DNA of 20,810 nt, taken from Clostridiales bacterium (GTDB lineage Bacteria > Bacillota > Clostridia > Peptostreptococcales > JAAYPU01). The number at the start of each line of letters is the position of its first letter. Position 1 is the first letter of the stretch. Of this stretch, positions 1 to 6,988 are shown in pieces. The stretch is taken from assembly GCA_012519645.1 (NCBI GenBank), contig JAAYPU010000407.1:1-20810 (forward strand). The letters are read 5' to 3'. The translations under genes were made by a program, and so were the position numbers. A model generated the notes under the pieces. That model saw nothing but the letters and a program-made list of their open reading frames with translations, had not been told where the DNA came from and ran no database searches.

Positions 1-77
1 GGTGCAGTCATTTTCATATTTGCTGATCTTCTCTTATCACGTCTAGCTTTGGATATTTTTCTCTTTGGCACTGCCAT
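1..77 (-). CDS. rpmF: 50S ribosomal protein L32, 5' part only
   Basis: The 25 N-terminal residues are visible, beginning MAVPKRKISKARRDKRR, which is the conserved basic start of bacterial L32; the rest lies beyond the window edge. L32 is a small protein of the large ribosomal subunit. The ATG at 75-77 is preceded by a strong AAGGAGGTG ribosome binding site that overlaps the yceD stop codon, so the two genes are only 12 nt apart and are surely cotranscribed. Pairing of a DUF177 gene with rpmF is near universal in bacteria (ylbN-rpmF in B. subtilis). The call is certain despite truncation. Confidence 0.97.
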   Translation of the reverse strand, partial: MAVPKRKISKARRDKRRSANMKMTA

Positions 78-89
78 ACAAACACCTCC

Positions 90-593
90 TTAATTCTGCT
101 TTAATAATTCCTTTAGCTTGATCAATCTTAAATCTATATCTTCATTGTCACAATCACATTCCGAGTTATTCAGATTTATGCCGCACTTAGGACATAAGCC
201 TTTGCAGTCATCCTTGCAAATAACTCTCATGGGCAGTTTTAGTATAAGTAATCTTTCTATAAGGTCTTCGAGATTTATGCTGTTTTCGTTTACGTCTATC
301 ATAATATCTGCAGAATCATCTTCATTTTCGTTGATTATGATTTCATTAAAATCAAAAGATAAATCTTTTATAACATTATCCAGACATTTGTTACATTCTG
401 TTTGAATAATTGCCTTCAAAGTTCCTTTTAAAATAATATTGCCTTCCATTCTAAAAAGCAAGCCTTTAATCCATACAGGCTCAACAAGATTGAATATTTC
501 ACCGCCACGATAGATTTTTTCAATGTCAACAGTAACATCTAAAGGCATTTCACCATACCTATTGCTAATTAGGTCTGAAATATTTATTCTCAT
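90..593 (-). CDS. yceD: DUF177 family protein YceD (YlbN)
   Basis: This 167-residue protein belongs to the DUF177/YceD family, which sits next to rpmF throughout bacteria and, from work in E. coli and plants, is linked to 23S rRNA accumulation or ribosome assembly. The middle carries a CNKC pair (about residues 67-70), and the C-terminal third has a cluster of cysteines (CKDDCKGLCPKCG, then CDC) typical of the Firmicute members and probably metal binding. The start ATG at 591-593 has GAGGTG upstream. A consensus sigma-A promoter lies at 632-660. The exact biochemical role is not established, but family membership is clear. Confidence 0.95.
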   Translation of the reverse strand: MRINISDLISNRYGEMPLDVTVDIEKIYRGGEIFNLVEPVWIKGLLFRMEGNIILKGTLKAIIQTECNKCLDNVIKDLSFDFNEIIINENEDDSADIMIDVNENSINLEDLIERLLILKLPMRVICKDDCKGLCPKCGINLNNSECDCDNEDIDLRLIKLKELLKQN

Positions 594-631
594 TAAGCAT
601 ACACCTCAATGCCCTCTAAGCTAACAGATTA

Positions 632-660
632 ATTATACAAACCACTAAAAATGTTGTCAA
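632..660 (-). promoter_or_regulatory. Consensus sigma-A promoter for yceD-rpmF
   Basis: On the minus strand TTGACA (655-660) is followed after exactly 17 bp by TATAAT (632-637). This is a perfect match to both consensus hexamers at optimal spacing. Transcription would start about 32 nt ahead of the yceD start codon. It suggests that yceD-rpmF is expressed strongly and independently of ackA, although no terminator separates ackA from it. Confidence 0.88.
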
Positions 661-680
661 GAAATATTTGCTAAAGGTTA

Positions 681-1880
681 TTAAAGGCTGCTTGAAATCC
701 TCACGGTGTCTCTGGCAATCATTAATTCTTCATTTGTAGGAATTACAAGAACCTTTACTTTGGAGTCATCGGCACTTACAACAGCGTCCTTACCTCTGAT
801 ATTGTTCTTATTATCATCAATTTTTATTCCTAAATATTCTAAGTTTTCACAAATACTCTTTCTCATAGACGCAGAATTTTCTCCGATGCCGGCAGTAAAT
901 ACGAGAGCGTCTAGTCCATTCATTTCAGCTGCGAAAGCTCCGATATATTTTTTCTCTCTATGTGCGAACACATCAAGTGCTAAATGAGCACGTTCATTTC
1001 CTGCATTTGCAGCATTTTCAATATCTCTAAAATCACTGCTTATGCCGGAAATACCAAGCACACCGGATTTTTTCTGCAGAATATTTTCCATTTCCCCTAT
1101 ATTCAGGTTTTCTTTTTCCATAACATATTTCATAATAGCAGGGTCTATATCTCCGGATCTTGTTCCCATTGCAAGGCCTTCCAGCGGAGTTAAGCCCATT
1201 GTAGTGTCCAAACATTTTCCGTCTTTTACTGCAGCCATGCTTGAACCATTGCCAAGATGGCATATTACGAGTTTGGAACCTTCCGCTTTCATTCCCAGAA
1301 ATTCCAGCGTTCTCTGGCTTACATACCTAAAGCTTGTCCCGTGGAAACCATATCTTCTTACCTTATATTTTTCATAATATTCATGTGGGATCGCATAAGT
1401 ATATGAAACCGGCGGCATCGTCTGATGGAATGCGGTATCAAATACTGCGACCATCGGAGTATTCGGCATTAACTGCTTGCATGCTCTTATTCCCATAAGG
1501 TTTGGCGGGTTATGGAGAGGCCCTAATACGCAGCATTCATCTATGCCGGCTTCAACATCATCTGTAATCAAATGCGAACCGGTGAATTTTTCTCCGCCGT
1601 GCAGTACCCTGTGCCCAACGGCTGAAATTTCACTCATATCCTTAATAACGCCATTAGTCTCATCAATCAAAACTTCCAGTACTAAGCTTATAGCCTCTGT
1701 ATGATTTTTCATTGTTTTTTCTATTGATATTTTACCATTTCCTGTTTTCTCATGCTGTAAAACAGATCCTTCAATTCCTATTCTTTCTACAAGTCCTTTC
1801 GCCAGGATAGTCTCATCTCTCATATCCAGTATTTGATATTTTAATGATGAGCTTCCGCAGTTTACAACTAAAACCTTCAT
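681..1880 (-). CDS. ackA: Acetate kinase
   Basis: This 399-residue protein interconverts acetyl phosphate plus ADP with acetate plus ATP, the ATP-yielding last step of acetate fermentation in the cytoplasm. The length is typical. Visible family signatures are VNCGSSSLKYQ at the N-terminus (Asn7 and the phosphate-binding serines), GFHGTSFRYVS, HLGNGSS, GTRSGDIDPA, FTAGIGENS and the C-terminal PTNEELMIARDT with the Mg-binding glutamate. The ATG is preceded by AGGAGGT at good spacing. No pta gene is adjacent. It is transcribed away from tmcAL, an acetate-using tRNA ligase gene, across a repeat-filled intergenic region. Confidence 0.98.
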   Translation of the reverse strand: MKVLVVNCGSSSLKYQILDMRDETILAKGLVERIGIEGSVLQHEKTGNGKISIEKTMKNHTEAISLVLEVLIDETNGVIKDMSEISAVGHRVLHGGEKFTGSHLITDDVEAGIDECCVLGPLHNPPNLMGIRACKQLMPNTPMVAVFDTAFHQTMPPVSYTYAIPHEYYEKYKVRRYGFHGTSFRYVSQRTLEFLGMKAEGSKLVICHLGNGSSMAAVKDGKCLDTTMGLTPLEGLAMGTRSGDIDPAIMKYVMEKENLNIGEMENILQKKSGVLGISGISSDFRDIENAANAGNERAHLALDVFAHREKKYIGAFAAEMNGLDALVFTAGIGENSASMRKSICENLEYLGIKIDDNKNNIRGKDAVVSADDSKVKVLVIPTNEELMIARDTVRISSSL

Positions 1881-1935
1881 ACGTACCTCCTAAATAAATC
1901 CTTTGTATACTATTTTTATAGCATTTCAACTATTT

Positions 1936-1965
1936 ATTATAAATTAAAATGTATGCTGATATCAA
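1936..1965 (-). promoter_or_regulatory. Probable sigma-A promoter of ackA
   Basis: Reading the minus strand, TTGATA (1960-1965) and TATAAT (1936-1941) are separated by 18 bp. The -35 differs from consensus at one base and the -10 is perfect. Transcription would begin roughly 50 nt ahead of the ackA start codon. Confidence 0.65.
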
Positions 1966-2013
1966 GTATTTTTCTCTTATATTATTTCAATATTATTAAT
2001 TTCCTATATATAC

Positions 2014-2041
2014 TTGCAAATTTTTACACAAATAATATATC
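2014..2041 (+). promoter_or_regulatory. Weak candidate promoter for tmcAL
   Basis: TTGCAA (2014-2019) and TATATC (2036-2041) stand 16 bp apart on the plus strand. Both match sigma-A hexamers only in part. It is the best candidate ahead of tmcAL and would place the following repeat array inside the 5' leader. Confidence 0.3.
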
Positions 2042-2051
2042 ATTAACTGAG

Positions 2052-2186
2052 AATTAAGAACTAAAAACTAAGAACTAATGTAGAAATTTTACCAAATCAA
2101 AATTCATCCTTATCTTTCAGTTGTCAGTTTTTCAGTTTTCAGTTATTAATTTCCCTAACCACTAACCACTAATTACTAACCACTAC
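2052..2186. repeat. Composite intergenic repeat A (heptamers, hairpin, heptamers)
   Basis: In order: four heptamers of the AACTAAG type (2052-2079); an imperfect A/T-rich hairpin segment (about 2082-2107, GAAATTTT against AAAATT); TTTCAGT-type heptamers (2115-2143, four units, one with an extra T); and CTAACCA heptamers (2155-2182, four units, the third CTAATTA). The same families recur at 10532-10611, 11327-11525 and 17284-17423, partly on the other strand. The array fills most of the 328-bp ackA-tmcAL intergenic region and ends about 12 bp before the tmcAL ribosome binding site. Confidence 0.9.
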
Positions 2187-2208
2187 TAAAAGAAATCTGG
2201 TGAATTTT

Positions 2209-3450
2209 ATGAATGTTCTTGGTATCGTTGCGGAGTATAATCCATTTCACAATGGGCATCTTTACCATTTAAAAAAATCAATACAGGAATCCAATGCAGA
2301 CTTTACCATCTGTATTATGAGCGGCAATTTTTTGCAAAGAGGCGAACCAGCCTTATTTAATAAGTGGATACGTGCGGAGGCTGCAGTTAAGAATGGTGCG
2401 GATATAGTAATCGAGCTCCCTGCTGCTTTTGCCTGCAGCAGTGCCGAGTATTTTGCCAAAGGTGCAATTTCTATTCTTAACGGTTTAGGATGTGTCACAC
2501 ATATTTCCTTTGGTTCCGAACATGGAGATTTGGATCCTTTGTATAAAACAGCTGAAATATTAGCTTCTGAAAGCGATGACTTTCAAGACAACTTGAAAAA
2601 GCACCTTTCAACAGGAATTTCTTTTCCTTCGGCAAGAGAAAAGAGCATTGGCGAAATGGTAAATATCGATAACATTCTTAGCACACCTAACAATATTTTA
2701 GGAATAGAGTATCTAAAAGAGCTTATACGTTCAAATAGCCCGATAAAACCAATAACTATATCCCGAAAAGATGCAGCATACCATTCAATAACGATCGAAG
2801 GCTCTATATGCAGTGCTACGGCTATTCGAGAACAATTAAAAGACAAAAAAAACGAAGTGAATTATATCAAAGATGCTGTCCCAGCTCTGACATATGAAAC
2901 TATAGCATACTATGTATCTGAGGGTGTATCCCCTTTATATCTTCCGGATATTTTTGATTTTATACGGTACAAGCTTTTAAGTACAAATGCAAATGAATTG
3001 AATAAAATATTTTCAGCGACAGAAGGCATTGAAAACAGAATATTGAATGAAATTCGAAGTACGAACAGCATAGATGAGTTAATATCGAATGCGAAGAGCA
3101 AGCGTTACACTCAGACAAGCATTCAAAGATTATTGATCCATACTCTTTTAGGATTAACTAAAGAAGATATGTCTTCATTCGCTGAAAACATGTCCTGTAT
3201 TTATGCAAGGATATTAGGGTTTTCGAGCAAAGGAAGCTGGTTATTACGCAATATGAAAAAGTCAGACTATCTGAAAATTCCTTTAATAACAAATATAAAC
3301 AAAGAGGCGCCCGAAGATCCTTATATAAAAAAATTGCTTGGATACGATATAATGGCTTCTGATATCTACCATCTGATATCCGGCAAATATGATCTTTATA
3401 AAGAATCCGATTATGTAAAACAACCCTATAGGTGCGAAAGCACTGATTAA
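2209..3450 (+). CDS. tmcAL: tRNA(Met) cytidine acetate ligase TmcAL (YlbM)
   Basis: This 413-residue nucleotidyltransferase-like protein is homologous to B. subtilis YlbM/TmcAL, which uses acetate and ATP to make N4-acetylcytidine at the wobble position of elongator tRNA-Met. The N-terminus carries the family signature GIVAEYNPFHNGHLYHL with the HNGH nucleotide-binding motif, followed by IMSGNFLQRGEPALFNKW. I chose the ATG at 2209, which has GGTGA 5 nt upstream and gives the usual N-terminus; a GTG at 2200 would add three residues but has a poor ribosome binding site. The stop codon is also the first three bases of an 11-bp tandem array. The ylbM-ylbJ pairing matches the B. subtilis ylb region. 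Confidence 0.95.
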   Translation: MNVLGIVAEYNPFHNGHLYHLKKSIQESNADFTICIMSGNFLQRGEPALFNKWIRAEAAVKNGADIVIELPAAFACSSAEYFAKGAISILNGLGCVTHISFGSEHGDLDPLYKTAEILASESDDFQDNLKKHLSTGISFPSAREKSIGEMVNIDNILSTPNNILGIEYLKELIRSNSPIKPITISRKDAAYHSITIEGSICSATAIREQLKDKKNEVNYIKDAVPALTYETIAYYVSEGVSPLYLPDIFDFIRYKLLSTNANELNKIFSATEGIENRILNEIRSTNSIDELISNAKSKRYTQTSIQRLLIHTLLGLTKEDMSSFAENMSCIYARILGFSSKGSWLLRNMKKSDYLKIPLITNINKEAPEDPYIKKLLGYDIMASDIYHLISGKYDLYKESDYVKQPYRCESTD

Positions 3451-3502
3451 CGATTGTTTAACTGTTGCTAAACTATTGTTTAACGATTGTTGAACTATTG
3501 CT
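3448..3502 (+). repeat. 11-bp tandem array 1 (five units)
   Basis: Five consecutive 11-mers of the type TAACGATTGTT, each differing from the next at a few positions (consensus about TAACNATTGYT). The first three bases of unit 1 are the TAA stop codon of tmcAL. The same 11-bp family, on the same strand, is seen at 11392-11440 and 17199-17231. The period equals about one turn of B-DNA. Confidence 0.9.
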
Positions 3503-3515
3503 TAGTCTGCAATTT

Positions 3516-3536
3516 AAACTTAGTTTGGCTAAGTTT
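3516..3536. other. Perfect 8-bp hairpin ahead of ylbJ
   Basis: AAACTTAG and CTAAGTTT flank the 5-nt loop TTTGG. It lies between the 11-bp array behind tmcAL and the ylbJ start. It could be a weak terminator for tmcAL (a loose T-rich stretch follows) or an operator-like palindrome near the ylbJ promoter. The sequence does not decide between these. Confidence 0.5.
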
Positions 3537-3539
3537 CTA

Positions 3540-3568
3540 TTCTGATAAATATCGCTGCTGAATATAAT
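3540..3568 (+). promoter_or_regulatory. Tentative ylbJ promoter region
   Basis: TATAAT-like bases (AATATAAT, 3561-3568) end only 6 bp before the ylbJ ATG. With a sigma-A spacing the -35 would be TTCTGA (3540-3545), a poor match. B. subtilis ylbJ is read by sigma-E, whose -10 (CATACAAT) resembles AATATAAT at 6 of 8 bases, but I see no convincing sigma-E -35. If this -10 is real, the mRNA would have almost no leader. Confidence 0.3.
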
Positions 3569-3574
3569 GTTGGT

Positions 3575-4771
3575 ATGAAAAGTAATAAGAACGTTTCAAA
3601 CCTTTATATATTCATACTCATATCAACAGTATTGGCAGCATTACTGATCATCTTATATCCCGAAGAATCATTAAATGCTGCAAAGTCAGGTATTTTACTC
3701 TGGTTTAATACTGTACTGCCTGCTCTGTTCCCTTTTTTTGTGTGTTCAAAAGTCATGACACGTTTAGGTATCGTAAAAATATTGGGCAGACTGTTAGAAC
3801 CAATCCTTCGCCCTCTGTTCCGGGTTCCCGGAGAAGCATCCATTATTTTTGCCATTAGTATTACCTCCGGATATCCAATCGGCGTCCAGATGGTTTCAGA
3901 ATTGAGACAGAATAAAACAATCTCTCGTGATGAGGCTGAAAGAATGCTTTCCTTCTGCAGCACTTCCGGTCCATTATTCATACTTGGTTCCGTTGGCGCA
4001 GGTATGTTTGCTGATCCTTTGCTTGGATGGAGCATTGCAGTATCTCATTTTTCAGGTGCCATAATTAACGGGCTTGTATTTCGTTTCCATGGCAAGCATA
4101 ATATAAATTATTCAAACAAAAGAAAAAAGCTTATGGAAGTATTGGAAGAAGCCGAAGAAAACAATAAGAAAAGTTCATTGATCGTCTTTATAGGAGAAGC
4201 TATATTAGAATCTTTTAAAAGCCTCTTATTGATTTGCGGATATATTATATTTTTTTCTATTATGATTTCCCTATTGGAGAAATTTTCAATTTTCATACTT
4301 GTTTCTAATCTGATACATTTTGTTATTCCATATACAAACCCTGATATTTTTCTTTCATTCATAAAAGGCGTTTTTGAGATCACCTTAGGATGCCACACTC
4401 TCTCGCAATTACAATCATTAGATTTCGTAACTGCCTGCATAATATGTACCGGTATTATATCATGGAGCGGTCTTTCCATTCATGCGCAATCTTTAACTTT
4501 CATAGCCCAAACAGATATCCGCAGCTCCATCTACTTAATCACAAAATTATTTCATTCAATTTTTTCTATGCTATGTGCTTTTATATTCGCTCCTTTTATT
4601 ATTGATCATGAACCTGCTGTATCCAGTGTTTTTAATGTATCAGATATTTTAATAAACCAAGGCTTTACTTATAAATTATTATTCTCCACAAAGCTGATGA
4701 TCGCAGTTATCATATTGTTCGTCATAACTGCCGTACTTAACCAATTACTGTCAATCAAGAGAAGCAATTAA
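3575..4771 (+). CDS. ylbJ: Sporulation integral membrane protein YlbJ (SpoVV)
   Basis: This 398-residue polytopic membrane protein matches the YlbJ family. In B. subtilis YlbJ (SpoVV) is made in the mother cell under sigma-E and is needed to move dipicolinic acid across the outer forespore membrane. Visible features are an N-terminal helix (about residues 9-27), the family stretch SGILLWFNTVLPALFPFF, then ITSGYPIGVQMVSELR and FCSTSGPLFILGSVGAGMF; about eight hydrophobic segments and a charged EEAEENNKK loop in the middle. The ATG at 3575 has no recognisable Shine-Dalgarno sequence. The gene supports a spore-forming host. Length is normal for the family. Confidence 0.93.
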   Translation: MKSNKNVSNLYIFILISTVLAALLIILYPEESLNAAKSGILLWFNTVLPALFPFFVCSKVMTRLGIVKILGRLLEPILRPLFRVPGEASIIFAISITSGYPIGVQMVSELRQNKTISRDEAERMLSFCSTSGPLFILGSVGAGMFADPLLGWSIAVSHFSGAIINGLVFRFHGKHNINYSNKRKKLMEVLEEAEENNKKSSLIVFIGEAILESFKSLLLICGYIIFFSIMISLLEKFSIFILVSNLIHFVIPYTNPDIFLSFIKGVFEITLGCHTLSQLQSLDFVTACIICTGIISWSGLSIHAQSLTFIAQTDIRSSIYLITKLFHSIFSMLCAFIFAPFIIDHEPAVSSVFNVSDILINQGFTYKLLFSTKLMIAVIILFVITAVLNQLLSIKRSN

Positions 4772-4783
4772 AAGAAGGTTTCT

Positions 4784-4811
4784 GGTCTGAGGTCCGGCGT
4801 CCGGAGTCCGA
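4784..4811. repeat. GC-rich heptamer array (GTCCGGA type)
   Basis: Four tandem 7-mers, GGTCTGA, GGTCCGG, CGTCCGG and AGTCCGA, start 12 bp after the ylbJ stop codon. They stand out as a GC-rich patch in an A/T-rich intergenic region. The remaining sequence from 4812 to 4911 shows no gene or clear signal. Confidence 0.8.
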
Positions 4812-4911
4812 AGTAGAGGCTAACAGTCTTCGCCCAAAAGATTACAGATGAAAGAATATTTTCCAAGCTTTCTATTCGTAAACAATTTAAATCGATAAAA
4901 TTTCGAAAAGC

Positions 4912-4939
4912 AAAAAAAGAGATATTGCAATGCAATATC
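4912..4939 (-). terminator. Rho-independent terminator of rsmD-coaD operon
   Basis: On the minus strand GATATTGC, a 3-nt loop (ATT) and GCAATATC form a perfect 8-bp stem, followed after TC by a run of seven T (4912-4918). It lies 52 bp beyond the stop codon of the coiled-coil gene and suits the end of that operon. Confidence 0.8.
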
Positions 4940-4950
4940 CTCCTAAATTC

Positions 4951-4999
4951 TTCATTATCAATTATTAATTTGCAACATAGTTGCACAGTTATCAATTGT
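4951..4999. repeat. Small hairpin flanked by ATTATCAA-type repeats
   Basis: A 6-bp hairpin (TGCAAC 4971-4976, GTTGCA 4980-4985, loop ATA) is flanked on the left by TTATCAATTATTAATT and on the right by GTTATCAATTG. The arrangement, a hairpin between short A/T-rich repeats, mirrors composite elements A to D but with other sequences. The right flank covers the stop codon (4992-4994) and last two codons of the coiled-coil gene. Confidence 0.65.
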
Positions 5000-5534
5000 T
5001 TTCTTCATCATCAAGCTTATAATTACTTTTATACATAATGCCATGTATTTCATTTCTGTTGGTTCCCAGCATATTTTTTATGTTTTCGATATTACTCTGG
5101 AGTCCGGAATACATTTCATCAATATATGTAGTTTGAAGTTTTTCTATTTTAGATTGAAGGTCTCCCAGAATATTATCTACATATGTTAAAGCATTCTTTT
5201 TCATTTCATTTGCGTTCTTTTCTGCTTCTTTAAGGATTTCTTCAGCTTTAGTCCTTGCTTTTAATGCTAAATCGTCATTTTCAATCATTGATTCAATATT
5301 GGTTTTGGCTTCTCTTATCATTAGCTCAGATTCTTTTTGTGCTTCAGCTAATATACGCTGTCTTTCTTCCTTTATCCACTGAGCTTGTTGTATTTCGTCA
5401 GGCAGTTCCACTCTGATCTCTTTTATTATTTCCAACAGCTCGCCGCCATCGACCAATATTTTTCCGGTCAAAGGAAAACCGGAACTATTTTCTATGACAT
5501 CCTCCAATTCATCTAATAGGTGCAATACTTTCAT
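4992..5534 (-). CDS. Conserved clostridial coiled-coil protein next to coaD
   Basis: The protein has 180 residues. A conserved N-terminal block (about 1-45, with GFPLTGKILVD and EIRVELPDEI) is followed by a long charged helix (about 50-160) rich in EAQKE and KAEEILKEAEK patterns, like F-type ATPase subunit b or DivIVA-type coiled coils; databases often label such proteins simply 'ATPase'. I start it at the ATG at 5532-5534: GGAGG lies 8 nt upstream, and that same GGAGG overlaps an alternative ATG at 5549, which is therefore unlikely. It follows coaD by 16 nt and is the last gene of the rsmD-coaD operon. Such proteins are regularly found beside coaD in Clostridia; function is unknown. Confidence 0.85.
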   Translation of the reverse strand: MKVLHLLDELEDVIENSSGFPLTGKILVDGGELLEIIKEIRVELPDEIQQAQWIKEERQRILAEAQKESELMIREAKTNIESMIENDDLALKARTKAEEILKEAEKNANEMKKNALTYVDNILGDLQSKIEKLQTTYIDEMYSGLQSNIENIKNMLGTNRNEIHGIMYKSNYKLDDEENN

Positions 5535-5550
5535 TTTCGTGACCTCCATA

Positions 5551-6030
5551 TTATTTATTTACTTTAGCTTTCATATATTCAATAACCTTTGCAGGAGCAA
5601 AATCGTCGATATTTCCGCCAAAAGCAAAAACTTCTTTTACTAAGCTGGAGCTAATATAAGAAAGATTTGATTTTGTCATGAGAAAAATTGTTTCCATTTT
5701 ATCATAAAGCTTATTATTCATTTGTGCCATTTGAAATTCATATTCAAAGTCAGTGGTTGCACGAAGCCCTCTTATAACGGCATCAATATTATTCGCTTTC
5801 ACATAATCTATCAATAGCCCTGAAAAACTGTCCACAACAATATTCCCCATACCTTCCGTCACCTGCTTAATAATTTCGATTCGTTCCTCTACCGAGAAAA
5901 AAGGTGCTTTTGAAGGATTATTTAACACGCCAATGATGAGCTTGTCTGAAAATTTTACCGCTCTTTCGATTATATCCATATGCCCATTTGTAATGGGATC
6001 AAATGTACCTGGGTATAAATTTATTTTCAT
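5551..6030 (-). CDS. coaD: Phosphopantetheine adenylyltransferase
   Basis: This 159-residue enzyme transfers AMP from ATP to 4'-phosphopantetheine, giving dephospho-CoA, the penultimate step of CoA synthesis. The length is standard. The nucleotidyltransferase motif GTFDPITNGH is near the N-terminus and the second conserved motif YISSSLVKEV (ISSTxVR type) is near residue 130; RGLRATTDFEYE is also present. The ribosome binding site AGGAG overlaps the rsmD stop codon, so rsmD and coaD (9 nt apart) are translationally close, as in B. subtilis ylbH-ylbI. Confidence 0.97.
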   Translation of the reverse strand: MKINLYPGTFDPITNGHMDIIERAVKFSDKLIIGVLNNPSKAPFFSVEERIEIIKQVTEGMGNIVVDSFSGLLIDYVKANNIDAVIRGLRATTDFEYEFQMAQMNNKLYDKMETIFLMTKSNLSYISSSLVKEVFAFGGNIDDFAPAKVIEYMKAKVNK

Positions 6031-6039
6031 TTTATTCTC

Positions 6040-6582
6040 CTAAACTAGATTTCTTAAAATTGATATCATAGTAATCCCGTATTTCTTGCTTTTTAACAAT
6101 TCAAAATCTGATATATCCTCCCATATTTCATCTGTGCTATGCTCTATTACTATGATCCCTTTGCTTGAAAGTATTCCGTACTTAGAAATAAGGCGAAGAC
6201 AATTATCTATATGTCCTTTATTATAGGGAGGGTCTAAAAAAATTATATCTGCCTTAATATTTAAATTTTTTATTGCTTTTTCATAATTAGCATGAATGAC
6301 ATGACTCTCCTTAAAATATCCTGTAGTCTCAATATTTTTTTTAACAATATCTATGCTTGTATAATTGTTATCAATAAAATAAGCCTCTCTGGCACCTCTG
6401 CTGATGGATTCTAATCCTAAATTACCCGTTCCGGCAAACATATCAATAACAACTGCATCTTCGATATAAGAATCGATCATACTGAAAATAGATTCCTTTA
6501 CTCTATCCCCCGTAGGCCGCACATCTTGATTTTTAGGGGTGAAAAGATTTCTTCCTTTTGCATCTCCGGCTATTATTCGCAT
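6040..6582 (-). CDS. rsmD: 16S rRNA (guanine966-N2)-methyltransferase RsmD
   Basis: This 180-residue SAM-dependent methyltransferase modifies G966 of 16S rRNA. The start MRIIAGDAKGRNL and the VRPTGDRVKESIFSMI block are characteristic; the SAM-binding motif is DMFAGTGNLGLESISRGA and the catalytic motif is FLDPPYNKG. The ATG at 6580-6582 has GAGGA upstream. It is the first gene of the rsmD-coaD-coiled-coil operon. No rlmN or other methyltransferase is adjacent. Confidence 0.96.
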   Translation of the reverse strand: MRIIAGDAKGRNLFTPKNQDVRPTGDRVKESIFSMIDSYIEDAVVIDMFAGTGNLGLESISRGAREAYFIDNNYTSIDIVKKNIETTGYFKESHVIHANYEKAIKNLNIKADIIFLDPPYNKGHIDNCLRLISKYGILSSKGIIVIEHSTDEIWEDISDFELLKSKKYGITMISILRNLV

Positions 6583-6596
6583 ATATAATTCCTCAC

Positions 6597-6624
6597 ATTA
6601 TATTATATTTTATCATATCGTAAA
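6597..6624 (-). promoter_or_regulatory. Candidate promoter for rsmD operon
   Basis: On the minus strand TTTACG (6619-6624), a 16-bp gap and TATAAT (6597-6602) lie shortly before the rsmD start. A TTGAAC (6629-6634) is also present but with a longer gap. The -10 is good and the -35 is moderate. Confidence 0.5.
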
Positions 6625-6637
6625 GAAAGTTCAATAC

Positions 6638-6675
6638 AAAAAGCCTGAGACCTTTAAATCATCGGCCTCAGGCTT
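6638..6675 (-). terminator. Rho-independent terminator after the spore-protein gene
   Basis: On the minus strand a 12-bp stem (AAGCCTGAGGCC with GGTCTCAGGCTT, one G-U pair) encloses an 11-nt loop and runs into TTTTTG. It begins 13 bp beyond the stop codon of the spore-protein gene. It separates that gene from the rsmD operon. Confidence 0.9.
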
Positions 6676-6688
6676 CTATGTTTATGAC

Positions 6689-6898
6689 CTATTTCCCTGA
6701 TAATTGTTGTTCTGCCATTTTAACAAGATTTCTTGTAATGTATCCTCCAACATAGCCATTCTGTCTTGAAGTTAAGTTGCCTTTATCCATATTATCATAA
6801 TTGCTTAGACCAAGTTCATTGGCGATTTCTGTTTTCATGTTATTTAAAGCAGCTTTTGCTTCAGGAACAACTTTTTGATTACTAGTGTTGCTTGCCAT
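6689..6898 (-). CDS. Alpha/beta-type small acid-soluble spore protein
   Basis: This 69-residue protein coats and protects DNA in the dormant spore and is degraded at germination by the GPR protease. The family signature is plain: KTEIANELGLSNY (with the TEIA cleavage site), then GNLTSRQNGYVGGYITRNLV. I start it at the ATG at 6896-6898, which has a strong GGAGGTGA 6 nt upstream and gives the usual length; a longer reading to 6958 would run through the ribosome binding site and add 20 residues not typical of the family. The gene is monocistronic with its own terminator. A forespore sigma-G promoter is expected, but I could not pick out a convincing one. Confidence 0.95.
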   Translation of the reverse strand: MASNTSNQKVVPEAKAALNNMKTEIANELGLSNYDNMDKGNLTSRQNGYVGGYITRNLVKMAEQQLSGK

Positions 6899-6988
6899 TT
6901 TTTTCACCTCCTGTTGTACTATTAATTTAACCGCACGAGGCAAAAGCATGACAAGCAACTTTTAGATATCCTTCCTTGAATTAGGAAA

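Noticed and set aside
1042..1377. 111-codon plus-strand ORF within ackA
   Set aside because: It is a shadow of ackA, with no ribosome binding site and no recognisable domain.
2052..2186. Insertion sequence or MITE
   Set aside because: No terminal inverted repeats at the ends, no target duplication and no transposase remnants were found.
4768..4995. 75-codon ORF on the minus strand downstream of the coiled-coil gene
   Set aside because: It runs through the operon terminator, the small hairpin and the GC-rich heptamers, and has no ribosome binding site.
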